From Acidobacteriota bacterium (lineage in GTDB: Bacteria; Acidobacteriota; Holophagae; Thermotomaculales; Thermotomaculaceae), in contig QMQE01000034.1 in assembly GCA_003650445.1 (NCBI GenBank), forward strand, positions 1 to 18,625: a stretch of 18,625 nt of DNA, read 5' to 3'. The position numbers and the translations under genes are program-made. Below, one piece after another: positions 1 through 5,953 of this stretch (position 1 is the first letter of the stretch; every line of letters starts with the position of its first letter). The notes under the pieces are model-generated. The model was not told the DNA's origin. It saw only the letters and a list, made by a program, of their open reading frames with translations, and made no database searches.

Positions 1-623
1 AGTGAGGCGGCGAAATCCTCCATGTTGGACGGGTCTGTCATGACGTCCATCAGAAATGGCATTTTCGGCTGGGGAGCAATTTCGATGAGGATTTTCCTAT
101 CGTCCATTCCCCCGGCGAGGATTTCTTTCCTGGCATTTTCTCTTCTCGCAGTTATTCTTGCGAGATGATCATTATTCTCATCGTCCGGACTCAGTTTGGG
201 CAGGGGGAAAAGGTGGTCTACCACCCGATCTACCGCTTTTGCCCTGGCTTTTTTCATCACACTTTTTGTCTGTTGTTCCTTGACCATCTGGAGCGAATTC
301 CGGACTAAATCCCGGACCATGGATTCCACGTCCCGTCCCACATACCCCACTTCAGTGAATTTGGATGCCTCCACCTTGACAAAGGGGGCGCCGGCCAGAC
401 GAGCAAGGCGCCGTGCGATTTCCGTTTTCCCCACGCCTGTGGGCCCGATCATGATGATGTTTTTCGGTGTAATATCTTCCGCCAGTTCTTTGGGAAGTTT
501 CTGTCTCCGAACCCGATTTCGAAGGGCGATGGCAACGGCTTTTTTGGCCTGGTCCTGGCCGATGATATATTTGTCTAACTGCGCAACAATCTCTCTTGGA
601 AGCAGTTCCTGTCGATTTTTCAT
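1..623 (-). CDS. hslU: ATP-dependent protease ATPase subunit HslU (N-terminal part, cut by window edge)
   Basis: HslU is the AAA+ unfoldase that feeds substrates to the HslV peptidase in the cytoplasm. About 207 N-terminal residues are visible; the gene continues past base 1. Seen: the N-terminal family signature with IVAQLDKYIIGQDQAKKAVA at about residues 12-31, the Walker A motif GPTGVGKT at about 60-67, and FVKVEASKFTEVGYVGRDVE at about 81-100, which is near-invariant in HslU. The visible region then enters the intermediate (I) domain. The ATG at 621-623 is preceded by an AGGAG box. It lies 8 nt downstream of a small exported-protein gene and is probably cotranscribed with it. In most bacteria hslV directly precedes hslU; here it does not, so HslV must be encoded elsewhere. 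ClpX is the nearest alternative, but there is no zinc-finger N-terminus and the EVGYVGRDVE block fits HslU. Confidence 0.95.
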   Translation of the reverse strand, partial: MKNRQELLPREIVAQLDKYIIGQDQAKKAVAIALRNRVRRQKLPKELAEDITPKNIIMIGPTGVGKTEIARRLARLAGAPFVKVEASKFTEVGYVGRDVESMVRDLVRNSLQMVKEQQTKSVMKKARAKAVDRVVDHLFPLPKLSPDDENNDHLARITARRENARKEILAGGMDDRKILIEIAPQPKMPFLMDVMTDPSNMEDFAAS

Positions 624-631
624 GCTTTCTC

Positions 632-1108
632 CTAATCCTGATTTTCGATTACTAACATTCTCGGATACGTCTGGTACTGAACAATGTCAGTTCCAAGGTA
701 AACCGTAGCGTTTTTGAATTTCCATAGATAGTTCACAACGTCAAAGTTGGGGTGGCTTACCACAGATGCGGAAGCTGGCCCGAATATTTTTTCGAAGTGG
801 CCTTTGAGTTTGAACATGATGTTTCGTGCATCCTCTGGTTTTTTGCATGGGAATCCCTTGATATCGAATGCATAGAGTTTACCATTTTGCTTATGAAAGA
901 CCAGCCGAACGTGTACCGGTGTGTCTCCATACCGCTGCCAATAGCTGAGATGCCGGAAATTCATGGCAATCTCATTTGTTTTGGCCGTTTGAATGACTTC
1001 GGGTTCTGTTTCACCGAAGTGGAATCCGTCAAACTGTTCCAGCGGGGTTTGTCTGCCGCAGGAAAGTGATGTAAGTAAAACAAACAAAAGTAAGTACAAC
1101 GTTTTCAT
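632..1108 (-). CDS. Small exported protein, possible lipoprotein, function unknown
   Basis: A 158-residue protein I cannot assign to a known family. Residues 1-16 form a hydrophobic signal segment (MKTLYLLLFVLLTSLS) followed by Cys17. That suggests a lipoprotein, although the residues before Cys (S-L-S) are not the classical L-[AS]-[GA] lipobox, so ordinary secretion is also possible. The mature part is a mixed alpha/beta-looking domain starting FDGFHFGETEPEV, the sort of opening seen in small secreted domains with an FG[M/E]t.eeV start. The ATG at 1106-1108 has a GGGGGA box a few bases upstream. It is the first gene of a minus-strand unit with hslU 8 nt downstream and is divergent from the Ser/Thr kinase gene. 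Coding status is supported by the start signals and tight spacing; function is open. Confidence 0.7.
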   Translation of the reverse strand: MKTLYLLLFVLLTSLSCGRQTPLEQFDGFHFGETEPEVIQTAKTNEIAMNFRHLSYWQRYGDTPVHVRLVFHKQNGKLYAFDIKGFPCKKPEDARNIMFKLKGHFEKIFGPASASVVSHPNFDVVNYLWKFKNATVYLGTDIVQYQTYPRMLVIENQD

Positions 1109-1131
1109 TCATCGTCCCCCAAGTAAAAATA

Positions 1132-1160
1132 AAGGTAGCATAATTCGCAACCTTTAGCAA
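1132..1160 (-). promoter_or_regulatory. Putative sigma-70-type promoter for the exported-protein/hslU unit
   Basis: Read on the minus strand, TTGCTA (1160-1155), a 17-nt spacer and TACCTT (1137-1132) lie about 23 nt before the ATG at 1108. Both boxes match the consensus only partly. No heat-shock-type or other alternative box was recognised, though hslU is often heat induced. Confidence 0.35.
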
Positions 1161-1207
1161 GAACACGTTCGCTTTCATATATTTCTTTGAAAAGGTGATT
1201 TCTTTCT

Positions 1208-1236
1208 TTCCAAACAGCATCGATTCGCGATAGAAT
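1208..1236 (+). promoter_or_regulatory. Putative promoter of the Ser/Thr kinase gene, -10 box 6 nt before the ATG
   Basis: TAGAAT at 1231-1236 resembles a -10 box and ends 6 nt before the ATG at 1243. The matching -35 position (1208-1213, TTCCAA, 17-nt spacer) is weak. There is no Shine-Dalgarno between them, so the transcript would start at or next to the A of the ATG and be leaderless. Two other operon-leading genes in the window show the same geometry. Confidence 0.45.
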
Positions 1237-1242
1237 GTTCAC

Positions 1243-2517
1243 ATGTCGCAGAGAAGAATTGGACGGTATGAAATTCTGGATGTGCTTGGGCAGGGGTCTA
1301 TGGGGGTTGTGTACAAGTGTCGCGACACTGTTCTGAATCGGTACGTGGCATTAAAAACCATGAACTTGGGCCTTTCATCCAACCCGGATATAAGGGAACG
1401 TTTTTATCGGGAGGGGAAAACCCTTGGCACGTTGAACAACACCAACATTGTCAGCGTGTACGAATTGAACGAATTTGGCAGTACCTGTTACATTGTGATG
1501 GAATACCTGGAGGGAACCAGTCTGGACCAGTTGATTGATGATCATCAGGAACTGGCGACGATGACGAAACTGGAGATTATCCGTCAGGTTTGCAGTGGGG
1601 TGATGTTCGCCCATGAAAAGGGTGTGATTCATCGGGACTTGAAACCGGCCAATATTTTCCTCCGGGAAGACGGGCTGATAAAGATTCTGGATTTCGGGGT
1701 GGCGAAACTGGCCACCTCAAAGATGACGAAGTCCGGGGTTATTCTCGGTACTGTTGCCTACATGGCGCCGGAACAGCTCATGGGGGAGACCATTGATGTA
1801 CGGGCGGATATATTTTCCATTGGCGCAATTATGTATGAGCTGTTTTCTTATCGAAAACCCTTCGGCGGAGACACGATTACTCAGGTGATGGGAAGTATCA
1901 TCAACACGCAACCCGGTGATATCAAAGGGGTGGACAAGTCTATTAATTTTATCATTCAGCACGCACTGGAGAAGGAAAGAGAGCGCCGATACCAGACGGT
2001 GAAGGAATTGCGGACAAATGTGGAGCAACTTCTTGAGTTTGAAAAGAAAAAACGAATCAAAACACGGAATATCATTGACAAAACAATTACATCTCAGATT
2101 CAGGATGTGCGAGTTCAGTTGAAAAAGATTGAGGCAATCAAAGAGGAGATTCGGGGAAAATTTGAGAAAGCGCAACTTGCTTTGAAGGAAGACAGGTTCG
2201 ATGATGCAATTCAGGCTGCCAATAGCGTACTGAAACTGGATAATGCTCATCAGAAAGCCGAAAAGATTCTTGAACTCGCTCAGAAATACAAGGCTTTGAA
2301 AAAGGAAGAAGAGAAGCACAAAATGCGTTGGGTTCGGGAACGGCTTTCGGAGGCGCAGGAAGCCATGGACAGCGAACATCTCATGCATGCCTGTGAGCTT
2401 TGTGAGAGCATCCTCAAGGTGGATGACAAGAACAGTGATGCAAAAGTGATTAAAGCGGTTTGCATAAAAAAGATAAGGGATTTTCTTGAGCGGGTTGAAA
2501 AAACAGATCATACTTGA
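1243..2517 (+). CDS. Cytosolic Ser/Thr protein kinase (PknB-type) with C-terminal helical repeats
   Basis: A 424-residue eukaryotic-like (Hanks-type) kinase. Seen: glycine loop GQGSMGVVYK (16-25), ATP-binding Lys38 in VALK, helix-C Glu57, catalytic HRDLKPAN (130-137, Asp132), DFG (150-152) and APEQ (175-178). All catalytic residues are present, so it should be active. The kinase domain ends near residue 265. A basic, helical segment follows with two TPR-like repeats at about 306-345 and 365-405, probably a protein-binding module. No transmembrane segment or PASTA domain is visible, unlike membrane receptor kinases such as PknB, so it probably acts in the cytoplasm. The start has no Shine-Dalgarno and a TAGAAT box 6 nt upstream. 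Its 3' end overlaps the HAD phosphatase gene by 32 nt, suggesting translational coupling. Substrates are unknown. Confidence 0.93.
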   Translation: MSQRRIGRYEILDVLGQGSMGVVYKCRDTVLNRYVALKTMNLGLSSNPDIRERFYREGKTLGTLNNTNIVSVYELNEFGSTCYIVMEYLEGTSLDQLIDDHQELATMTKLEIIRQVCSGVMFAHEKGVIHRDLKPANIFLREDGLIKILDFGVAKLATSKMTKSGVILGTVAYMAPEQLMGETIDVRADIFSIGAIMYELFSYRKPFGGDTITQVMGSIINTQPGDIKGVDKSINFIIQHALEKERERRYQTVKELRTNVEQLLEFEKKKRIKTRNIIDKTITSQIQDVRVQLKKIEAIKEEIRGKFEKAQLALKEDRFDDAIQAANSVLKLDNAHQKAEKILELAQKYKALKKEEEKHKMRWVRERLSEAQEAMDSEHLMHACELCESILKVDDKNSDAKVIKAVCIKKIRDFLERVEKTDHT

Positions 2518-3148
2518 CTTAGATGGTACGCTGGTGGATTCGCTGCCGGACATTGCGGCTTCTTTGAATTACACTACCAAAGAACTTGGATTTTCTGAAT
2601 TTTCCATGGAGGAAGTCCGTGGTTTTGTGGGGGATGGGGTCCGAGCCCTGATTCAACGGGCCTTCCCAGGTGATGAAAGTATTCAAAAGACGTCACTGGG
2701 GTTGTTTTTGAAGCGGTATCGGGCGCACCTTGTGGACAAGACCCGTCCGTTTCCCGGCGTCGTGAAGCAATTGAATGCCTTGAAGGAAGCGGGTTTCCAG
2801 ATGGGCGTATTGTCCAACAAACTGCAAGAATTGAGCCGGAGGGTGGTGGAAAGTTTCAACGGATTGCGGGAGCCCCTCTCTTATGTATATGGCGGGGATA
2901 GCTTCAGAGAAAAGAAACCCTCCCCGTTGCCTGTACGTGAGATTCTGAAAAAATGGGGTGGGGATTTTGCTGTAATAGTCGGGGATAGCCCGAATGACAT
3001 CCGGTCAGGGAAAGGCGCTGGAATCCGTACAATTGCAGTTTCCTACGGTTTTATGCCGGTCAAAGTGCTTGAGGATGAAAATCCGGATGTGTTGGTGGAT
3101 GATCCGGGACAGCTTTCGGATGCTATTTTTTCTCTTATGAAAAAATAA
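2486..3148 (+). CDS. gph: HAD-family hydrolase, phosphoglycolate-phosphatase-like
   Basis: A 220-residue HAD-superfamily phosphatase with the usual length and helical cap of the Gph group, which hydrolyses 2-phosphoglycolate to glycolate. Seen: motif I DLDGT (11-15, nucleophile Asp11), motif II SNK (110-112), the motif III lysine in KKPSP (about 143-147) and motif IV GDSPND (166-171). The start is TTG at 2486, 5 nt after AAGGGA. A second TTG at 2495 is in frame but further from that box. The gene begins inside the last 32 nt of the kinase gene, so the two are probably cotranscribed. Its 3' end overlaps the convergent selD end by 14 nt. HAD specificity cannot be read reliably from motifs; a pyrophosphatase (PpaX-like) or another sugar-phosphate phosphatase is possible. 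Confidence 0.85.
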   Translation: MSGLKKQIILDLDGTLVDSLPDIAASLNYTTKELGFSEFSMEEVRGFVGDGVRALIQRAFPGDESIQKTSLGLFLKRYRAHLVDKTRPFPGVVKQLNALKEAGFQMGVLSNKLQELSRRVVESFNGLREPLSYVYGGDSFREKKPSPLPVREILKKWGGDFAVIVGDSPNDIRSGKGAGIRTIAVSYGFMPVKVLEDENPDVLVDDPGQLSDAIFSLMKK

Positions 3149-4181
3149 TGTGTTTTTCTTTTCTTGTACCAACTTCTCCGATAATTTCCGCGCTTTTGGC
3201 GCCATTCTTTCGGATTCTTTCAAGGAGAATGTCAGCTTTTTCCGGTGCAACTGAAATCAAAAGTCCGCCGGAGGTCTGGGCATCAAAATAAACCATTTTC
3301 CGGTCATCAGACAGTTGTACTTCAAAGTGTACGTCATCCCGGGTAAATCGCCGGTTGTTGTAAGACCCTGCTGGTATCAACCCCATTCCGGCGAGATCCA
3401 CCGCCTCTGGAAGAAAGGGGATTGAATCGGCTTTGAGCCGGAATGTGACACCAGAGGCCCGGGCCATTTCCAGTGCGTGGCCGATAAGTCCGAAGCCAGT
3501 GATATCTGTCGCAGAATGAGCCCCCACTTTGTTCATTGCCTCTGCAGCGCCCTTGTTCAGCAGAGCCATGATTTCGGCAGCCTGTTCCATGGATTTTTCT
3601 GATGCCATGTCCACCTTGTTGGCTGTGGTCAGGATGCCCATTCCAAGGGGTTTGGTCAGAATCAACCGGTCTCCCGCTTTTGCGTTGTTATTCCTCGTTA
3701 AGTGTTTTTCCTCTACAATCCCGGTAACGGATAGCCCGAATTTCATCTCCGGGTCATCTACCGTGTGGCCGCCAACAATCGCAGCACCGGCTTCCCGAAC
3801 GGCATCGAGGCCGCCGAGGAGGATATTGCGAAGCTCATGGGTCTCAATGTTGCAGCTGTCGTAACAGACAAGGTTCAGGCAGCAAATGGCTTGTCCTCCC
3901 ATGGCGTAGATGTCGCTTAAAGAGTTGGCTGCGGCAATCCTGCCATACATGAAAGGGTCATCCACGACCGGCGTAATAAAATCAGCCGTCTGAACCAGCA
4001 GGGTTCCATCGTTCAGGCGGAAAACACCGGCATCCTCGCTGTGTTCCAGTCCAACAAGCACGGATGTGTTGCCGTCGTCAAACGGGATATCATGGAGCAA
4101 TTCCCCCAGGTCCCCCGGGGCCAGTTTGCCCGCTCACCCCGCTGCTTTTACAAACTCAGTCAGCTTTCGCTTCTTATCCAT
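3135..4181 (-). CDS. selD: Selenide, water dikinase SelD, a selenoprotein with in-frame UGA (Sec16)
   Basis: SelD makes selenophosphate from selenide and ATP, the selenium donor for Sec-tRNA and selenouridine. The full frame is 348 residues, normal for the family, only if the TGA at 4134-4136 is read as selenocysteine. From the ATG at 4179-4181 the N-terminus reads MDKKRKLTEFVKAAG-U-AGKL, then APGDLGELL. The UGA sits exactly where E. coli SelD has catalytic Cys17, followed by the essential lysine (Lys19 here). A downstream ATG at 4098-4100 gives a 321-residue protein without the active site and is not the real start. Further blocks fit SelD: QTADFITPVVDDPF, ANSLSDIYAMGG, GGHTVDDPE, ATDITGFGL and SGGLLI. 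It lies 2 nt after yedF, so the two form an operon; GGGG precedes the start. Seen: the frame and homology by eye. Inferred: Sec insertion. Confidence 0.95.
4095..4136 (-). promoter_or_regulatory. Candidate bacterial SECIS hairpin directing Sec insertion in selD
   Basis: The mRNA just after the UGA can fold. GAGC (4135-4132, overlapping the UGA) pairs with GCUC (4098-4095); next to it AA can pair with UU. An inner CCCC (4120-4117) pairs with GGGG (4107-4104), leaving the loop GGGGGACCU (4116-4108). The loop begins with G and starts 17 nt after the UGA, within the 16-37 nt range described for bacterial SECIS elements. The pairing was done by hand; CCCCGGGG is self-complementary and allows alternative folds. 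The element lies wholly in the coding sequence, as expected in bacteria. Confidence 0.65.
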
Positions 4182-4183
4182 CT

Positions 4184-4789
4184 TTACCCCAGTGTAATGG
4201 CGTTTTCGTGGGTGACAAGGGTCTGAACCGAATCAAAGGCATTGCCGACGCCGCCGATTTTCAGCTTGTCCGCAATCTTGAAAAAGTTCAGGCAGGCGCC
4301 GCAGGAAAAAATTTCCACACCCCGCGCTTTCAGTTCCGCCAGTTTTTCAATGGTTTCATTCCAGAAGCAGGTAACAAAAACTCCCCGGTTGACAAAAATC
4401 ATCTTTGCTGGGAGTTCCCTGTCCTCCAGTTCCACCATGCTTTCCAGAAAAGCCTTCAACAATTGCTTTCCCAACTCGGCATCCGGGCCGATACTGTCGG
4501 ACTGGATGAACATGGCTCGTTTCTTTCCTGTGTCTTTCCCGGATTCTTCTGCGTGATCGGGGATACCGCAAGTGTAGCCCTTTGCGATTTCCAGGTGGAA
4601 TTCACCATCTTTTTCTTCCACCGAGACGGTACATCCCTGGGATTCCGCAAAGCGGCGCACATTTTCCCTGGAAGCCTCACTATCTACAATTACCGTAATC
4701 AGGCCTTCTTCAATCCCGCTCAGTGCCTTTTTGGCCAGTATCACCGGTTGCGGGCAGGCAAGCCCTTTTGCGTCAACGACCTGTGACAT
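4184..4789 (-). CDS. yedF: Selenium metabolism protein YedF (TusA domain plus DsrE-like domain)
   Basis: A 201-residue two-domain protein of the YedF type that co-occurs with selD in selenium-using bacteria. Seen: an N-terminal TusA-like domain (1-70) with the CPQPV motif and active Cys12; Cys74 in GYTCGIP in the linker; and a C-terminal DsrE/DsrF-like domain (about 90-195) with Cys141 and the family hallmark SCGACLNFF (162-170). TusA cysteines carry sulfur as persulfide, so a role in delivering or handling selenium for SelD is a reasonable inference but is not biochemically firm. The ATG at 4787-4789 has a GGAGGG box 4 nt upstream. The stop is 2 nt before the selD start, so translation is probably coupled. 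A promoter-like pair lies at 4820-4848. Confidence 0.9.
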   Translation of the reverse strand: MSQVVDAKGLACPQPVILAKKALSGIEEGLITVIVDSEASRENVRRFAESQGCTVSVEEKDGEFHLEIAKGYTCGIPDHAEESGKDTGKKRAMFIQSDSIGPDAELGKQLLKAFLESMVELEDRELPAKMIFVNRGVFVTCFWNETIEKLAELKARGVEIFSCGACLNFFKIADKLKIGGVGNAFDSVQTLVTHENAITLG

Positions 4790-4819
4790 TTACCCTCCAG
4801 CTGAACCAGAATCCATTTC

Positions 4820-4848
4820 ATTCTATCTGAGAATGCTGTTGAAAGCAA
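4820..4848 (-). promoter_or_regulatory. Putative promoter of the yedF-selD operon
   Basis: On the minus strand, TTGCTT (4848-4843), a 17-nt spacer and TAGAAT (4825-4820) form a sigma-70-like promoter. The likely transcription start is about 24 nt before the yedF ATG, leaving room for its GGAGGG ribosome binding site. Confidence 0.5.
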
Positions 4849-4898
4849 AAAAAGAAGAGATAGAGAGAGTGTGTGAAAGGAGCCTGTTTTGAGTGGCA

Positions 4899-4932
4899 AA
4901 ATATTGACACTTAGTATTAATTTTCAATATTT
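4899..4932. repeat. 9-bp perfect inverted repeat overlapping a promoter (operator candidate)
   Basis: AAATATTGA at 4899-4907 is repeated inverted as TCAATATTT at 4924-4932, with 16 nt between. The left arm covers the -35 box and the right arm the -10 box of the first tonB-side promoter candidate, so a dimeric regulator bound here could block it. AT-rich DNA gives such symmetry by chance fairly easily. Confidence 0.45.
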
Positions 4933-4933
4933 A
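4904..4933 (+). promoter_or_regulatory. Putative distal promoter for tonB
   Basis: TTGACA at 4904-4909 is a perfect -35 box. TATTTA at 4928-4933 is a partial -10 box after an 18-nt spacer. It would give a long leader of about 180 nt before the ATG at 5122. Confidence 0.4.
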
Positions 4934-4947
4934 GCGTGGAAAAGTCC

Positions 4948-4986
4948 GGAATATGGCTGTTAATTTGACAGAAATGAAAATATTCC
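4948..4986. repeat. 7-bp inverted repeat upstream of tonB
   Basis: GGAATAT at 4948-4954 is repeated inverted as ATATTCC at 4980-4986, 25 nt apart. The pair brackets the -35 box of the second promoter candidate. It is short and could be chance. Confidence 0.3.
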
Positions 4987-4994
4987 TACATTAT
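4965..4994 (+). promoter_or_regulatory. Putative proximal promoter for tonB
   Basis: A perfect TTGACA at 4965-4970 is followed by TACATT (4987-4992, 16-nt spacer) or CATTAT (4989-4994, 18-nt spacer). The leader to the tonB ATG would be about 120 nt. Confidence 0.45.
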
Positions 4995-5121
4995 CAGTAA
5001 GACAAGCGCTTGTTCAAAAGTGGATGGTACAAGAGCTGAATGAATGGTAACGCTGGCTTTTCACGTGAATGGGGAGAGTCGGGGGCCCGGTTTTTTAGCC
5101 GGAGAGCGAAGGGAGATTTGT

Positions 5122-5835
5122 ATGAACAGAAAATTGAATTATCAGAACGCATGTGGAGCCGGGCTTGATTCGGGACTCCCGGCGGCCTGGGAAATGGAAG
5201 CGGAGGCGGATAGCCGCAATTTCAAGATTGCGCTGCTGGCTGCCCTTATGATCCATATTCTGTTGCTGTGGGTGGTATTGCCAGGGGATACCGGCCGGGT
5301 GATTGACTCCAAACCCCATGTGAATAAACCTGTTGTACGAATTCTTCTCAAGGCCCCCCCGGAGGATCCACTCAATCCGGTGACATTTAAAAAACCGATG
5401 CGACTTGTTCCGGTTCCGGATCCGACACCAGACATTCCGGAGCCGGCCGTTTCCATTAACGCAGTGGAAGACACTGAGATTCCCACTGACAGTTTTATTC
5501 CGGAAAATGATGATGTGCCGGATGTTCCGATGGATGTCCATACCTCAGGGCTGGTGGCACCGGTGTATAGTATGGCGCAGCTCCAGAGAAATGTCGTATA
5601 TCCTCCCCTTGGCTTGCGGGCAGGGATGCAGGGCTACGTGATTTTACAGGCTGTTTTGAATCGGGATGGCAGGGTTACCTCTGTGAAGGTCATTGGTGGA
5701 ACGTTGAATGGGCTTGGCTTTCCCGAAGCGGCGGTATCTGCAGTACAGAAACTGAAGTTTCGCCCTGGCTTCTACCATGGCCAGCCTGTGAATGTAGTAA
5801 TGAACCTGACGATTCATTTCCGGCTGAGGCGGTGA
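5122..5835 (+). CDS. TonB-family energy transducer
   Basis: A 237-residue TonB-like protein that would couple the inner-membrane proton motive force to outer-membrane transporters. Seen: a cytoplasmic N-terminus of about 33 residues, one membrane segment (about 34-53) with His45 inside it, a proline-rich periplasmic linker (about 60-145, e.g. PVPDPTPDIPEPA), and a C-terminal TonB domain (about 150-237) with YPPLGLRAGMQGYVILQAVL and VQKLKFRPG. The ATG at 5122 follows GAAGGGAGA; the in-frame ATG at 5044 has no ribosome binding site. No exbB/exbD or TonB-dependent receptor lies in the window, so it is an orphan copy and its transport partner is unknown. It stands alone, with its own upstream region and a terminator at 5869-5900. 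Confidence 0.85.
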   Translation: MNRKLNYQNACGAGLDSGLPAAWEMEAEADSRNFKIALLAALMIHILLLWVVLPGDTGRVIDSKPHVNKPVVRILLKAPPEDPLNPVTFKKPMRLVPVPDPTPDIPEPAVSINAVEDTEIPTDSFIPENDDVPDVPMDVHTSGLVAPVYSMAQLQRNVVYPPLGLRAGMQGYVILQAVLNRDGRVTSVKVIGGTLNGLGFPEAAVSAVQKLKFRPGFYHGQPVNVVMNLTIHFRLRR

Positions 5836-5868
5836 ACAGGGAGTGAAGTTTATCAATTAGTGTGAGGC

Positions 5869-5900
5869 GGGGGGCGGGGTAAACCTGCTCCCCTTTTTTT
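5869..5900 (+). terminator. Rho-independent terminator after tonB
   Basis: GGGGGGCGGG (5869-5878) pairs with CCTGCTCCCC (5884-5893), including two G-U pairs, around a 5-nt loop. Seven T follow at 5894-5900. This separates tonB from the thyX-like operon. Confidence 0.85.
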
Positions 5901-5916
5901 GGTGCTGCCTTTCTGT

Positions 5917-5945
5917 TTTGCGGATTGGCTTCTTTGCTCTATAAT
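5917..5945 (+). promoter_or_regulatory. Putative promoter of the thyX-like operon, -10 box 8 nt before the ATG
   Basis: A perfect TATAAT at 5940-5945 ends 8 nt before the ATG at 5954. The -35 is weak (TTTGCG at 5917-5922 with a 17-nt spacer). No Shine-Dalgarno precedes the ATG, so the transcript should be leaderless or have only one or two 5' bases. Confidence 0.55.
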
Positions 5946-5953
5946 GATGAACC

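Larger units (their letters stand above)
4790..5121 (+). other. Divergent regulatory region between yedF-selD and tonB
   Basis: This 332-nt stretch has no convincing gene. It is AT-rich in its middle. It holds a minus-strand promoter for yedF-selD (4820-4848), two TTGACA-type plus-strand promoter candidates (4904-4933 and 4965-4994) and two inverted repeats (4899-4932 and 4948-4986), all described separately. The plus-strand reading frame is open from an ATG at 5044, but the tonB start is better placed at 5122. Confidence 0.7.

Noticed and set aside
1029..1220. 63-codon minus-strand frame upstream of the exported-protein gene
   Set aside because: It overlaps that gene in another frame, has no ribosome binding site and covers the likely promoter region.
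1717..2553. 278-codon minus-strand open frame opposite the kinase
   Set aside because: Antisense shadow of a clear kinase gene, with no motif of its own.
3120..3165. Bidirectional terminator between gph and selD
   Set aside because: A-rich and T-rich runs are present but no GC-rich stem; both genes code through the site.
3135..4100. SelD starting at the ATG at 4098-4100 (321 residues)
   Set aside because: It drops the catalytic Sec/Cys region. Homology continues upstream through the TGA to an ATG at 4179-4181, 2 nt after yedF.
4134..4136. selD as a pseudogene with a nonsense mutation
   Set aside because: The TGA is exactly at the known Sec/Cys position, the flanks are intact, a SECIS-like fold is present and selA is in the same window.
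4064..4786. 240-codon plus-strand open frame opposite yedF
   Set aside because: It is antisense to yedF and the selD start, whose family motifs are clear; it has none of its own.
5044..5121. TonB start at the ATG at 5044
   Set aside because: No ribosome binding site there; the ATG at 5122 has GAAGGGAGA and gives a normal short cytoplasmic N-terminus.
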